Assembly (NCBI RefSeq): GCF_003258355.1
Contig: NZ_QKPO01000010.1
Location: 124,001-188,000 of the forward strand
Length of the DNA stretch: 64,000 bases
Reading direction: 5' to 3'
DNA from: Confluentibacter sediminis
GTDB lineage: Bacteria > Bacteroidota > Bacteroidia > Flavobacteriales > Flavobacteriaceae
This document shows positions 31,898 to 42,064 of the stretch, piece by piece. The notes beneath the pieces are model-generated. The model was not told the DNA's origin and did no database searches. It was given only the letters and a program-made list of their open reading frames with translations. Made by a program: the position numbers and the translations under genes. Numbering within the stretch: position 1 is the stretch's first letter; each line of letters starts with the position of its first letter.

Positions 31898-33526
31898 TTA
31901 TTCTCCTAAAAACGGATATCTATAATCTGTAGGGGTTACAAATGTTTCTTTAATCAATCTGGTAGAAACCCAACGTAATAAGTTTTGGGCACTACCAGCT
32001 TTATCATTAGTTCCAGAAGCACGAGCACCACCAAATGGTTGTTGCCCCACTACAGCTCCTGTTGGTTTATCATTGATATAAAAATTACCTGCACTGTTTT
32101 GTAAAGCAGTTGTTGCCTCGGTAATAGCATACCTGTCTGTTGCTAGTATGGCTCCTGTTAGGGCATATTCACTAGTTTCATCAACTAATTTTAAAGTATC
32201 TGAAAACGCTTCGTCTTCATAGACGTAAATGGTAATGACCGGCCCAAAAAGTTCAGTATGCATGGTTTCGTAGTTTGGATTGGTAGTCACAATAACGGTT
32301 GGTTCAATAAAATAACCTTTACTTTTATCATAATTGCCACCAACTATAATGTCTGCATCATCATCCTTTTTCGCTTGGTCAATATATTTAGCTAGTTTGT
32401 CAAAAGAACCTTCATGAATAACCGCGGTAATAAAATTGCTCATATCATCTGGGGAACCCATTTTAAAAGATTTTACATCCTCAATGACAAGTTTCTTTAC
32501 TTCTGGCCATAAGCTTTTAGGGATATAGGCTCGAGAGGCTGCGCTACATTTTTGTCCTTGAAATTCAAAAGCACCTCTAACAATAGCCGTAGTTACTTGT
32601 TTTACATCAGCAGTTTTGTGAGCTAAAATAAAATCTTTCCCCCCTGTTTCACCAACAATTCTTGGGTATGTTTTATAATTATGGATGTTATTTCCTATTT
32701 GTTTCCAAAGTTCTTTAAAAACAAATGTAGATCCAGTGAAATGTAAACCAGAAAAATCTGGACTTGATAATACCGTATTGGTTATCATAACAGGATCCCC
32801 AAAAACAACGTTAATAACTCCTGGAGGTACCCCTGCTTCTTCAAAAACGTCCATGATTACTTTAGCTGAATAAATTTGACTATCACTAGGTTTCCAAACA
32901 ACCACATTCCCCATTAAAGCCATACAAGACGGTAAATTACCCGCAATAGCTGTAAAATTAAAAGGCGTTACCGCATAGGTGAAACCTTCAAGCGGGCGAT
33001 ATTCCAATCGATTCCAATTGTCGTTGGTACTTTCTGGCTGCTCCGAATAAATGTCTGCCATAAATTGTACATTGTATCTTAAGAAATCAATCAATTCGCA
33101 AGCGGCATCTATTTCTGCTTGGTGAATGGTTTTAGACTGTGCTATCATAGTAGCAGCATTTATCTTGGCTCTATAGGGACCAGCGATCAGTTCCGCCGCT
33201 TTTAAAAAAATGGCAGCCCGTTGTTCCCAAGGCATTTTCGACCATGTTTTTCTTGCTTCTAAAGCTGTTGAAATAGCTTCTTCAACATGTGATTTTTCAG
33301 CAAGATGATAACTTCCTACACTATGTTTATGGTCATGTGGAGGTGACATGGTTTTGGTTTTTCCAGTACTTATATGTTTCCCGTTGATGTATAGTGGCAC
33401 ATCGATTTTGCTATTAAACATATCTTTATATGCTTTCAGAACAGTATCGCGCTCTGGAGTGCCAGGAGCATACGTTTTTACCGGTTCGTTGTAAGCGATT
33501 GGCACATTAAAAAAGCCTTTTCCCAT
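31898..33526 (-). CDS. pruA: L-glutamate gamma-semialdehyde dehydrogenase (P5C dehydrogenase)
   Basis: 542 aa, the usual length of the single-function enzyme. NAD-binding and catalytic motifs are EGFTYAVTPFNFTAIAGN, VVWKPSD, FTGSTFVFK, GETGGKDFI (general-base Glu) and FQGQKCSAASRAY (nucleophile Cys). It oxidises glutamate semialdehyde to glutamate, the second step of proline use. No putA is seen nearby. A TAAATTTG -7 box (reverse complement of 33569-33576) lies 43 nt upstream. Confidence 0.95.
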   Translation of the reverse strand: MGKGFFNVPIAYNEPVKTYAPGTPERDTVLKAYKDMFNSKIDVPLYINGKHISTGKTKTMSPPHDHKHSVGSYHLAEKSHVEEAISTALEARKTWSKMPWEQRAAIFLKAAELIAGPYRAKINAATMIAQSKTIHQAEIDAACELIDFLRYNVQFMADIYSEQPESTNDNWNRLEYRPLEGFTYAVTPFNFTAIAGNLPSCMALMGNVVVWKPSDSQIYSAKVIMDVFEEAGVPPGVINVVFGDPVMITNTVLSSPDFSGLHFTGSTFVFKELWKQIGNNIHNYKTYPRIVGETGGKDFILAHKTADVKQVTTAIVRGAFEFQGQKCSAASRAYIPKSLWPEVKKLVIEDVKSFKMGSPDDMSNFITAVIHEGSFDKLAKYIDQAKKDDDADIIVGGNYDKSKGYFIEPTVIVTTNPNYETMHTELFGPVITIYVYEDEAFSDTLKLVDETSEYALTGAILATDRYAITEATTALQNSAGNFYINDKPTGAVVGQQPFGGARASGTNDKAGSAQNLLRWVSTRLIKETFVTPTDYRYPFLGE

Positions 33527-33675
33527 GATATTTGATTTTTTGTTATTGAATTTTCAGTAAATGAGTTGCAAATTTACGAATTATCTAACGATTTTTCAGC
33601 TTGAGCTTCCTAAAACCTAGTTAAAACTTATTTATTTTTTGTAAGTTGCCTAAGTATTTCCAGACTAGTTACTTT

Positions 33676-34392
33676 ATGTGTACAGTTACTATTATTCCGA
33701 AAGGCACAAATGATTTTGTTTTAACATCCAATAGGGATGAAGCGCCAAATAGAACATCTTTGTCGCCAGACTTTTATTTTGAGGAAGACGTTAAATTATT
33801 ATATCCCAAAGATAACATGTCTGGAGGGACCTGGATTGGCGTTAGCGAAAAAAATAGATTGGTTTGTGTGTTGAATGGTGCTTTTGTTTGTCATGAAAGA
33901 CAGTCGAGTTATAGATTAAGTAGAGGCATTGTGGCAAAAGATTTTTTAATTTCTGACGCTATAGAAAGTACAATTGAAAATTATAGTCTTGAGAATATTG
34001 AACCATTTACAATGGTTATCGCCGATTGGAACAACCTACTTCGTTTTTTTGAATTGGTGTGGGATGGTGAACAAAAGCATTTTAAAGAATTGCCTTTAGA
34101 ACCTAAAATTTGGTCCTCATCAACATTATATTCTGAGGCTATGCGGCATGAACGTTTACAATGGTTTCAATATTTTAAAAGTGACTATAAATTAAACGCT
34201 GAGTCACTTTTGCTATTTCATAAAACGGCCGGTGCAGGAAATGAGGATTATGGTGTAGTTATGAATCGAGGTTTTGTGAAAACCACTAGTATCACACAAG
34301 TTGATAAGACAGTAGATATTCTTAAAATGCATTACGAAAATATTCAAAATAAGATGGTTACAGAAACAATCTTTATCTTTGGGACACTGTAA
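33676..34392 (+). CDS. NRDE/TANGO2-family Ntn-type protein
   Basis: 238 aa. The start is chosen at the ATG of MCTVTIIPKG because the family begins with Met-Cys, where Cys2 could be an N-terminal nucleophile after Met removal; an ATG-less extension upstream is not conserved. FVLTSNRDEAPNR is the NRDE signature. SGGTWIGVSEKNRLVCVLNG follows. TANGO2 relatives are proposed to act in lipid or haem metabolism, but the reaction is unsettled. The following gene starts immediately after the stop. Confidence 0.88.
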   Translation: MCTVTIIPKGTNDFVLTSNRDEAPNRTSLSPDFYFEEDVKLLYPKDNMSGGTWIGVSEKNRLVCVLNGAFVCHERQSSYRLSRGIVAKDFLISDAIESTIENYSLENIEPFTMVIADWNNLLRFFELVWDGEQKHFKELPLEPKIWSSSTLYSEAMRHERLQWFQYFKSDYKLNAESLLLFHKTAGAGNEDYGVVMNRGFVKTTSITQVDKTVDILKMHYENIQNKMVTETIFIFGTL

Positions 34393-35403
34393 ATGACTAA
34401 TACCGGCATTATTTTAACACTGGCATATCCAGAGACCATTGTTATGGTTTCCAAAGAATGGTTTTCGCCTTTTCTAAGATTTTTCGGTGTTGGGAAAAAG
34501 AATTATTTAAGAGCGGGTCATGCTGCTTTAGTCTTAATTAATAAAGAAACTGGTGTTTTGGAATATCATGATTTTGGAAGATATATAACACCCGAACCCC
34601 ATGGAAGAGTTAGAGGAAAAGATACTGATAACGAATTGGATTTTCCTTTAAAAGCTAAAATCAAAGAAGGAAGAATAGAGAACTTAAACGAAATGTTAGA
34701 ATTTCTAGGAACGCATCCTGAATTAACACATGGTGATGGGAAATTAGTGGCGTCTGTTTGTAACGTAATAGATTATAAAAAAGCGAGAGCCCATATCACA
34801 ACAATGCAAGAAAAACATTTTATCAGATATGCTGCCTTTATAAAAGAGGCTTGCAATTGCGCACGATTTGTAACCGATACATTAATGGCTTCGGTAACTG
34901 ATAATAAGATTAAAAAAAAACTTAAAAAAGCGAATTGGTTTACACCGAGTACTGTTGGCAATGTATTATTGGCTAATACAGATAATCATGTTTTTGAAGT
35001 TTCGGAAACTGGAGTCATTTCTAAATATACAGGTTCTCAAAAAAGTGAAAATATACGTTGTTTTTTAGATAAGTTAGAAAATCATCAACCCAACTTTATT
35101 GGAACACTCATGCCAAAACCCATTGATGATTTACATGAAAAAGCACAGTGGCTGTCAGGAATTGCGGCTGGTGCTTGGTTTGAACTTCATAAAACCACGA
35201 ATGACTTTCATTACAGATTTAGACGTCTTTCCCCTCATGGGCATATTGATGTGGATGCTGAATATGTGGTGGATAATAATTTATTTAATTACCATAAACC
35301 TTTTGAATTTGTACAGTATTCAAATTGCAAATTTTTTCATGTCAAGCAGAATGAAACCGTTTTTAGGTTTGATAGAATTGGAGAGAACCAGAGAGTATTT
35401 TAA
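34393..35403 (+). CDS. DUF6695-like protein, possible permuted NlpC/P60 fold
   Basis: 336 aa. GHAALVLINKETG near residue 43, YHDFGRYITPEPHGRVRG, and CNCARFVTD near residue 155 put a His before a Cys in the order of circularly permuted papain-like enzymes (LRAT/YaeF type). The last 100 residues, beginning at AQWLSGIAAGAWFELHK, form a beta-rich domain. I recall the family as DUF6695, not characterised. It abuts the NRDE gene with no gap, so they are probably one operon. The catalytic proposal is inference. Confidence 0.6.
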   Translation: MTNTGIILTLAYPETIVMVSKEWFSPFLRFFGVGKKNYLRAGHAALVLINKETGVLEYHDFGRYITPEPHGRVRGKDTDNELDFPLKAKIKEGRIENLNEMLEFLGTHPELTHGDGKLVASVCNVIDYKKARAHITTMQEKHFIRYAAFIKEACNCARFVTDTLMASVTDNKIKKKLKKANWFTPSTVGNVLLANTDNHVFEVSETGVISKYTGSQKSENIRCFLDKLENHQPNFIGTLMPKPIDDLHEKAQWLSGIAAGAWFELHKTTNDFHYRFRRLSPHGHIDVDAEYVVDNNLFNYHKPFEFVQYSNCKFFHVKQNETVFRFDRIGENQRVF

Positions 35404-35786
35404 TTAATTGCAAAAGGTGCACTTAACTTAAATGAAGGGATATTAACTTTAAAATTTTTGGCAGTAGTAAAGTTAATCATACTATAATGTCCAGACATGG
35501 CACCAAAAGGAGATGTTAATAAACAGCCAGAAGTATAAGTATGTGATTCGCCAGGCTTCAAAACCGGTTTTTTGCCTATAACACCTTCACCAGAAACAAT
35601 TTCAACTTTATTTAAAGCATCAAGAATTTCCCAATGGCGAGCATTAAGTTGAACAGAGTCTTTACTTTGGTTTTCAATAGTGACGGTGTAGCCAAAAGCA
35701 TATTGTATTTTATAATTTTTATAAAATGATCCTTCGAAGGTTGTTTCCACCGAAATTTTAATGCCTTTTGTTACTTGTTGAACCAT
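35400..35786 (-). CDS. apaG: ApaG-domain protein
   Basis: 128 aa. VETTFEGSFYKNYKIQYAFG then YTVTIENQSKDSVQLNARHW (R-HW), GEGVIGKKPVLKPGESHTYT and SGCLLTSPFGAMSGHYSM are the conserved ApaG blocks, a fibronectin-III-like fold. In enterobacteria it is linked to Co2+/Mg2+ resistance and is encoded with ApaH; no apaH is present here. Its end overlaps the convergent gene by 4 nt. Confidence 0.94.
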   Translation of the reverse strand: MVQQVTKGIKISVETTFEGSFYKNYKIQYAFGYTVTIENQSKDSVQLNARHWEILDALNKVEIVSGEGVIGKKPVLKPGESHTYTSGCLLTSPFGAMSGHYSMINFTTAKNFKVNIPSFKLSAPFAIN

Positions 35787-35894
35787 ATTAACTAATGATG
35801 TACAATGTGTTTTATGTTGCTAAATTAATAAATATTAATATGTTAGCATCATTTTTAAACATGTTTAAGTTGAATTACAGTAAAATTAGGTTGA

Positions 35895-37145
35895 TTAGTT
35901 CGATATATTTACTGAACTACCTTCGCCCAAACCAATAATTTTGTCATATCTCGCACCTAAATCTCTGTAATAAACAAGAACTTTATAGTTGTTTTCCGTT
36001 TGATAAAAATTTCCGCTAACGGCACCTTCATCTAATGTATTATTATTGTTTACGGCAACATATTTGTAATTATAAAAACCTTGTTTTAACAGCATATCGA
36101 TTTTGTATAGATGGTCTCCTTCGTCATATACCATTTTATTGCTTTCATCTAAGGTGTAATTGTTATAATTACCATATACATATATGGTTTTATTTTTAAA
36201 CGAATCATCTGGTAATAACGAAAAATGCACCCAAACATAGTCGGCTTCAATGTTTGAATTGTCTGCATCAATATTATTAATTAAATAATTGCCGTTAATA
36301 TCTGGATTATAAGTATATGGTTTTTTTGCTCTTGAGAAATTAGTATATAAGTAATTGTGATACAATTCCTTTAAATCAATATATTGTATGCCGGTGTTGG
36401 CAGCTCTTACATCTTTATTTTCAAAATATAAATATTCATTACCGCCCCAAAAACTAGTTTCATTATCATATTTATAAATCAATTGATTACCAATGGTATA
36501 TAAGGGTTTTAAGTTTGAAATAGCTGTGTTTAAATTATTATTTTGTACAATAACTACATGTACATTTTCTTTAGGGTTGGTAAGTTGTGATGTGTTTGAA
36601 GTAATAACAATATCCACACGTTGTTTGGTTTCAATAAACTCAATACTTCTGGAACGTTTGATGCTAACACCCACATCGGTGGTATCTTCATATATCATAA
36701 ATTTTCTTGAAAAAACCAGTTCGTCACTATTGTTAAAAACTTGAATCATGTAGTTTCCAGATATTTTTAAACGTTTGGTTTGTTCATTAGGAATCGTGAG
36801 TGTGTAATGGGAATAAATTTGGTAGGTGTTAAATGAATTTTCATAGTCTCTAATTCTTTGATTGTCAAAACCATCCATGTATTCGGATTTTACTAAAATA
36901 GAAGGTGTCCAATCATAATTATAATGTTGTATTTTATAATAATAATTGTCTTCATAGCCATTTAAAGCATCAAACTCTAAAACAAGATGTTCACCGAGTT
37001 TTAAAACAGGCAATTGGCTTTGATTGGTGTTTCCTCTAAAAGCTATAGTTTTTATGTAATCAGGTGGGTTTATCTCGTTAACTTGACCAAAAACCATGTG
37101 AGATATAGATATAAAGAAGATAAGCGTAAGATACTTAGACAACAT
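35895..37145 (-). CDS. Type IX secretion system plug-domain protein (DUF5103)
   Basis: 416 aa from MLSKYLTLIFFISISHMVFG, a signal peptide; an ATG 15 codons upstream is less likely. NPPDYIKTIAFRGNTNQSQL and LGEHLVLEFDALNGYEDNYY with YKIQHYNYDWTPS are the DUF5103 N-terminal signature. The family is an outer-membrane-associated plug protein in type IX secretion, the Bacteroidota export and gliding machine. C-terminal Ig-like strands (YVWVHFSLLPDD, YVYGNYNNYT) follow. This is the only T9SS component in the window. Confidence 0.85.
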   Translation of the reverse strand: MLSKYLTLIFFISISHMVFGQVNEINPPDYIKTIAFRGNTNQSQLPVLKLGEHLVLEFDALNGYEDNYYYKIQHYNYDWTPSILVKSEYMDGFDNQRIRDYENSFNTYQIYSHYTLTIPNEQTKRLKISGNYMIQVFNNSDELVFSRKFMIYEDTTDVGVSIKRSRSIEFIETKQRVDIVITSNTSQLTNPKENVHVVIVQNNNLNTAISNLKPLYTIGNQLIYKYDNETSFWGGNEYLYFENKDVRAANTGIQYIDLKELYHNYLYTNFSRAKKPYTYNPDINGNYLINNIDADNSNIEADYVWVHFSLLPDDSFKNKTIYVYGNYNNYTLDESNKMVYDEGDHLYKIDMLLKQGFYNYKYVAVNNNNTLDEGAVSGNFYQTENNYKVLVYYRDLGARYDKIIGLGEGSSVNISN

Positions 37146-37256
37146 TTTAAAAGCGGTTTTTTTGTAAATATAAACAAATTTTATGCCCAAAAATAAACAT
37201 ATTCCAGCCCGAATAAAAATCTGTTAATTTATTATGAAAACTGTATTTTTAATTCG

Positions 37257-37264
37257 TAAATTTG
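37257..37264 (+). promoter_or_regulatory. Putative -7 element of the nqr operon
   Basis: TAAATTTG fits TAnnTTTG and lies 36 nt before nqrA; no clear -33 element is seen. Confidence 0.4.
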
Positions 37265-37300
37265 CCCCGATTTTTAGACAACAATTTCAATAAAAAAAAT

Positions 37301-38656
37301 ATGTCAAAAGACATTCTCATTAAAAAAGGTCTAGACATTAAACTTAAAGGTGCAGCTGAGAAAACCTCCGAAAAGGCTATTTTAAGCAACTTTTATACTT
37401 TAAGGCCTGAAGATTTCCACGGACTAATACCTAAGTTAATTTCTAAAGTTGGATCGAAAGTAAATGCGGGAGACCCTGTTTTTTATGATAAATCTAATGA
37501 AAGCGTAAAGTTTGTTTCCCCAGTTTCTGGTGAAATTATAGAAATTGATCGTGGTGAAAAACGAAAAATTTTATCTATAAAAATTCAAGCAGATAAAACA
37601 CAAACTTATAAAGATAATGGTGTAATGAACCCAGAAGCTGCAAGTGCAGATGCTATTAAAGCGCATTTGTTGGCGTCTGGATGTTGGGCATTTATTAAGC
37701 AACGGCCTTATGATGTGATTGCAAATCCTGACAAATCACCAAAAGCCATATTCATTTCCGGATATGCATCGGCGCCATTAGCAGCTGACTTAGATTTTAC
37801 CCTACAAGGTAAAGAGGCAGAATTGCAAGCAGCGGTGACTGCCTTAGGGAAACTTACCGAAGGTCAAGTGCATGTATCTGTTGGTAAATCTTCGAACTCG
37901 CCGTTAGCAGGTTTAAAAGGTATAACCATACATAAAGTTTCTGGACCTCACCCATCAGGAAATGTTGGTACATTAATCAATAAAATTGACCCAGTTAATA
38001 AAGGGGAAGTGGTTTGGACAATTGCGGCTCAAGATTTAGTTATTATTGGCGAATTGCTTTTAACAGGTAAATTTAATGCAGAGCGTATTGTCGCTTTAGT
38101 GGGTTCTTCTATAGAAAAACCGAGATATTTTGTGGCCAAACTTGGTTGCGAAGTGGCTACCATTATTTATGATAAAGGCATTTCGCAAGATGCGCATGTA
38201 AGAATTATTTCTGGCAATATATTAAGTGGAAAACAAATAAAACCAGATGGTTATTTAGATTATTACAGCAATGTGATTACTGTCATTCCTGAAGGTGATG
38301 ATTATGAATTGTTTGGTTGGAATAAGCCAGTTTTTAATAAAATTTCAACATCAAGAGCCTTAACGTTTTCTTGGTTAAATCCTAAGAAAGAATACGAATT
38401 GGATACCAATACAAATGGTGAACACCGAGCTTTTGTTACTACAGGTAATTATGAAGAAGTATTTCCTTTGGATATTTACCCCATGCAAATCTTAAAGTCA
38501 TGTATGTATAAAGATTTGGATGAAATGGAAGCTTTAGGAATGTATGAAGTAGCTCCTGAAGATTTTGCATTAACAGAATTTGTTTGTGTGTCTAAACAAC
38601 CACATCAAGATATTATAAGAAAAGGCTTAGACTTAATGCTTAAAGAGATAGGATAA
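37301..38656 (+). CDS. nqrA: Na+-translocating NADH:quinone reductase subunit A
   Basis: 451 aa from MSKDILIKKGLDIKLKGAAE. The upstream in-frame ATG at 37262 lies within the promoter region. NqrA is the peripheral subunit that binds ubiquinone or menaquinone on the cytosolic face. Visible family blocks include YTLRPEDFHGLIPKLISKVG, GHPSGNVG-like PHPSGNVGTLI and YPMQILKSCMYKDLDEMEAL. First gene of nqrABCDEF; its TAA shares one base with the ATG of nqrB. Confidence 0.95.
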   Translation: MSKDILIKKGLDIKLKGAAEKTSEKAILSNFYTLRPEDFHGLIPKLISKVGSKVNAGDPVFYDKSNESVKFVSPVSGEIIEIDRGEKRKILSIKIQADKTQTYKDNGVMNPEAASADAIKAHLLASGCWAFIKQRPYDVIANPDKSPKAIFISGYASAPLAADLDFTLQGKEAELQAAVTALGKLTEGQVHVSVGKSSNSPLAGLKGITIHKVSGPHPSGNVGTLINKIDPVNKGEVVWTIAAQDLVIIGELLLTGKFNAERIVALVGSSIEKPRYFVAKLGCEVATIIYDKGISQDAHVRIISGNILSGKQIKPDGYLDYYSNVITVIPEGDDYELFGWNKPVFNKISTSRALTFSWLNPKKEYELDTNTNGEHRAFVTTGNYEEVFPLDIYPMQILKSCMYKDLDEMEALGMYEVAPEDFALTEFVCVSKQPHQDIIRKGLDLMLKEIG

Positions 38657-39882
38657 TGGGTTTAAAAAGTAATTTAAATAATTTAAAAGAAAAGTATAAA
38701 GGCACTAAAATGGCGCCAGCGTTTAACGCATTACATACTTTTTTATATACGCCAAACGATACCACACATAATGGTACCCATATTAAGGCCGCTGATGACT
38801 TAAAGCGTACCATGAATACGGTTATCATGGCTATGATACCGTGTTTAATATTTGGAATGTTCAATGCAGGATACCAACATAATTTACAAGTTGGAGATGT
38901 TCAAGCAGTAACTTCTGGTTTTTTTAGTTCAGAATTCTGGACTTTAGATAATTTTATGATTGGTTTCTGGAAAATCATTCCATTAATTATCGTGTCTTAT
39001 GGTGTTGGTTTAGGAATTGAATTCATATTCGCCATTATTAAAAAGCATGAAGTAGAAGAAGGCTATTTGGTAACAGGAATGTTAGTGCCTCTTATTGTAC
39101 CTATAGATATTCCTTTATGGATGCTTGCAGTAGCTGTTGTGTTTGGTGTTATTATTGGAAAGGAAGTTTTTGGTGGTACAGGAATGAATATTTTAAATCC
39201 AGCATTAACTATTAGAGCCTTTTTATTCTTTGCGTATCCTACTTGGATGAGTGGGGATAAAGTTTGGGTTGAGGGTGCTGTTCAAAGAACTAAAGATATT
39301 GCTGCAGGGGCTAATTTAGATGCTATTTCTGGTGAAACTATTTTAGGGAGCTTGGCTCAAGGTAAAGAAATGACACATTCTGTAGCAGATATGTTTTTAG
39401 GTTTTATACCAGGATCCGTAGGAGAAACATCAACATTACTTATTATTTTAGGAGGTTTATTCTTAATATTCACTAAAATAGGTAGTTGGAGGATTATGCT
39501 ATCATCTGTATTAGGAGCCATAGCCATGGGTTTAATTTTCAATCAAATTGTGGATGCTGGTATTATAGTAGAAGGCAGTAAATTCTATGGTTTAATGAGT
39601 ACACCATTTTGGGAACATTTAATTATTGGAGGCTTTGCTTTTGGAACGGTGTTTATGGCTACCGACCCTGTTACGGCATCACAAACCAATAAAGGAAAGT
39701 GGATTTACGGATTTTTAATAGGATTTGTTTCCATACTTATTAGAGTTTTTAACCCAGCTTACCCTGAAGGAGTTATGTTAGCCATTTTATTGATGAATGT
39801 ATTTGCGCCTACAATCGATCATTACGTGATACAAGGTAATGTTAAGAAAAGAATGAAACGTTTAAAAGCTAAAGTTGCATAA
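38656..39882 (+). CDS. nqrB: Na+-translocating NADH:quinone reductase subunit B
   Basis: 408 aa with about nine or ten membrane helices (AMIPCLIFGMFNAG, PLIVPIDIPLWMLAVAVVFG, FGTVFMATDPVTAS). The flavinylation motif DAISGETILG (Thr about residue 227) is where ApbE attaches FMN through a phosphoester bond. NqrB carries riboflavin and FMN and forms the Na+ pathway. Overlaps nqrA by one base. Confidence 0.96.
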   Translation: MGLKSNLNNLKEKYKGTKMAPAFNALHTFLYTPNDTTHNGTHIKAADDLKRTMNTVIMAMIPCLIFGMFNAGYQHNLQVGDVQAVTSGFFSSEFWTLDNFMIGFWKIIPLIIVSYGVGLGIEFIFAIIKKHEVEEGYLVTGMLVPLIVPIDIPLWMLAVAVVFGVIIGKEVFGGTGMNILNPALTIRAFLFFAYPTWMSGDKVWVEGAVQRTKDIAAGANLDAISGETILGSLAQGKEMTHSVADMFLGFIPGSVGETSTLLIILGGLFLIFTKIGSWRIMLSSVLGAIAMGLIFNQIVDAGIIVEGSKFYGLMSTPFWEHLIIGGFAFGTVFMATDPVTASQTNKGKWIYGFLIGFVSILIRVFNPAYPEGVMLAILLMNVFAPTIDHYVIQGNVKKRMKRLKAKVA

Positions 39883-39884
39883 CG

Positions 39885-40634
39885 ATGGAAAATAGAACAG
39901 ATAAAAATTCATATACTATTATTTTTGCCATCATTATGGTATTTGTGGTGGGAGCAGTGTTAGCATACGCCGCCCAATCACTAAAACCAAAGATTGATGA
40001 AAATAAACGTTTAGAGAAGCAGCAAAATATTTTGTATGCTATGGGAGTTAACCAAAATGTAGAAGGTAGTGCTGTTTTCATATCTACGGATAAAGTAGCT
40101 TCAGAATTTGAAAAATATATTAAAAATCAAATAGTAATAGAAGGTGATAAAGTCACAGAAGATCATGAAGCTTATTTGATTGATGTTAAAAAGGAACAAG
40201 CAAAAGCTAGAGCTGGTGGTGTTAGAAAATTACCATTATTTATAGGGGAAAAAGATGGAAAAACATTTTATGTTATCCCTGTTTATGGTAAAGGACTTTG
40301 GGATGCTATTTGGGGCTATGTTGCCTTAGATGAAAATATGGTTGTGCAAGGTGTTTATTTTGATCATAAAGGAGAAACACCGGGACTTGGTGCTAATATC
40401 AAAGAACGTTTCTTTATGGATGATTTTACAGGTGAACATTTGTTAGATGGATCAGGAGATTTTAAAGGAATTACGGTGGCAAAAGGCAATGCAGATCCTA
40501 AAAATGAAGACAAAACGGATAATGAGGTTGATGCTATAGCTGGTGCAACGATTACAGGCAATGGTGTAACAGCCATGCTAAAAAGTGATTTAAAGCTATA
40601 CGAATCTTATTTTAAAAATTTAAAAAACAATTAA
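39885..40634 (+). CDS. nqrC: Na+-translocating NADH:quinone reductase subunit C
   Basis: 249 aa. One N-terminal membrane span (IIFAIIMVFVVGAVLAYAAQ) anchors a periplasmic FMN-binding domain: GKGLWDAIWGYVALDENMVV, HKGETPGLGANI, and the flavinylation motif DAIAGATITGNGV (Thr about residue 220). FMN is attached covalently by ApbE (gene at 54159). It is 2 nt after nqrB. Confidence 0.96.
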   Translation: MENRTDKNSYTIIFAIIMVFVVGAVLAYAAQSLKPKIDENKRLEKQQNILYAMGVNQNVEGSAVFISTDKVASEFEKYIKNQIVIEGDKVTEDHEAYLIDVKKEQAKARAGGVRKLPLFIGEKDGKTFYVIPVYGKGLWDAIWGYVALDENMVVQGVYFDHKGETPGLGANIKERFFMDDFTGEHLLDGSGDFKGITVAKGNADPKNEDKTDNEVDAIAGATITGNGVTAMLKSDLKLYESYFKNLKNN

Positions 40635-40637
40635 TTT

Positions 40638-41285
40638 ATGGGACTTTTATCAAAAAAAGACGGCAAATTAATATTAGATCCACTAACAGATAATAATCCA
40701 ATTACGATTCAAGTACTTGGTATTTGTTCAGCGTTAGCGATTACAGCTCAGTTGAAAGCATCTATTGTAATGGCAATTTCTGTAACAGCTGTTGTAGCTA
40801 TTGGGAATTTAATCATCTCATTAATGAGAAACATCATTCCTTCTAAAATTAGGATTATTGTCCAATTAGTTGTGGTTGCAGCCTTGGTTATTGTAGTAGA
40901 TTTGGTTTTAAAAGCGTTTTCTTATGAATTAAGTAAAACATTATCGGTTTTTGTGGGGTTGATTATTACAAACTGTATTATTATGGGGCGTTTTGAGGCG
41001 TTTGCATTAGCAAATGGGCCATGGCGTTCTTTTTTAGATGGAATTGGTAACGGTGCTGGATATGGTTTAATACTTATAATAGTTGGGTTTTTTAGAGAAC
41101 TTTTAGGCTCAGGAACTTTATTGGGTTTCAAAGTTTTAGGAGATCCTATTGAAAAAACAGGACTTTATGCCATTGGATACGAGAATAATGGATTTATGTT
41201 ATTGTCGCCCATGGCATTAATTGTTTTAGGAATTATTATTTGGATCCAACGTAGTAGAAATAAAGCTTTAATTGAAGATCATTAA
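40638..41285 (+). CDS. nqrD: Na+-translocating NADH:quinone reductase subunit D
   Basis: 215 aa with six membrane segments. NNPITIQVLGICSALAITAQ at the N-terminus, FVGLIITNCIIMGRFEAFAL (ITNC Cys, an iron-binding position in the NqrD/E pair) and NGAGYGLILIIVGFFRELLG are family blocks. NqrD and NqrE are inverted homologues that share a membrane [2Fe-2S] centre. Confidence 0.96.
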   Translation: MGLLSKKDGKLILDPLTDNNPITIQVLGICSALAITAQLKASIVMAISVTAVVAIGNLIISLMRNIIPSKIRIIVQLVVVAALVIVVDLVLKAFSYELSKTLSVFVGLIITNCIIMGRFEAFALANGPWRSFLDGIGNGAGYGLILIIVGFFRELLGSGTLLGFKVLGDPIEKTGLYAIGYENNGFMLLSPMALIVLGIIIWIQRSRNKALIEDH

Positions 41286-41343
41286 TTAGTAATTCAGTTG
41301 ACAGTCGCAGTAAGAGTGACTAAACACTTAATATTAAAAAATT

Positions 41344-42063
41344 ATGGAATATATCGAATTATTTTTCAAATCAATATTTATAGATAACATGGTTTTTGCC
41401 ACGTTCTTAGGGATGTGTTCTTTCTTAGCCGTATCTAAAAAAGTAGCTACAGCAGTAGGTTTAGGAGCTGCCGTTATTTTTGTAATGCTTATTACGGTGC
41501 CGTTAAACTGGTTATTAGATCATTATCTTTTACAACCAGGAGCCTTAGTTTGGTTGGGTCAAGATTATGCCGATTATGATTTAAGTTTTTTATCATTCAT
41601 CATGTTTATTGCAACCATTGCGACCATGGTACAATTGGTAGAAATCGTAGTTGAAAAATTTTCACCATCATTATATAATTCACTAGGAATTTTTTTACCG
41701 CTTATAGCTGTTAACTGTGCTATTTTAGGTGGTTCTTTATTCATGCAATCGCGTGAAATACCTACATTAGGACTTGCTACAGTGTATGGAGTTTCTTCAG
41801 GTATTGGTTGGTTTTTGGCTATTCTAGCTATTGCAGCTATCCGGGAAAAAATCAGATATTCTAATGTACCACCAGCTTTAAGAGGTCTTGGTATTACATT
41901 TATCATTACAGGGTTAATGGCTATTGGGTTTATGAGTTTTGGAGGTATGTTAACTGGAGGAGATGATGCAAAGAAAGAAACCAAAACAGTAAAGGTTGAA
42001 GAACCAGCTAATAAAGACAAAGTAAAAAAGCAGTTAGCTAATAACACTGAAATAATTAAGTAA
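41344..42063 (+). CDS. nqrE: Na+-translocating NADH:quinone reductase subunit E
   Basis: 239 aa, longer than the usual 200 because of a hydrophilic C-terminal tail ([20 protein letters not shown]). Six membrane segments; [20 protein letters not shown] and [15 protein letters not shown] carry the two Cys positions. It pairs with NqrD. A 58-nt gap separates nqrD from nqrE, longer than the other gaps in the operon. Confidence 0.95.
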   Translation: MEYIELFFKSIFIDNMVFATFLGMCSFLAVSKKVATAVGLGAAVIFVMLITVPLNWLLDHYLLQPGALVWLGQDYADYDLSFLSFIMFIATIATMVQLVEIVVEKFSPSLYNSLGIFLPLIAVNCAILGGSLFMQSREIPTLGLATVYGVSSGIGWFLAILAIAAIREKIRYSNVPPALRGLGITFIITGLMAIGFMSFGGMLTGGDDAKKETKTVKVEEPANKDKVKKQLANNTEIIK

Positions 42064-42064
42064 T

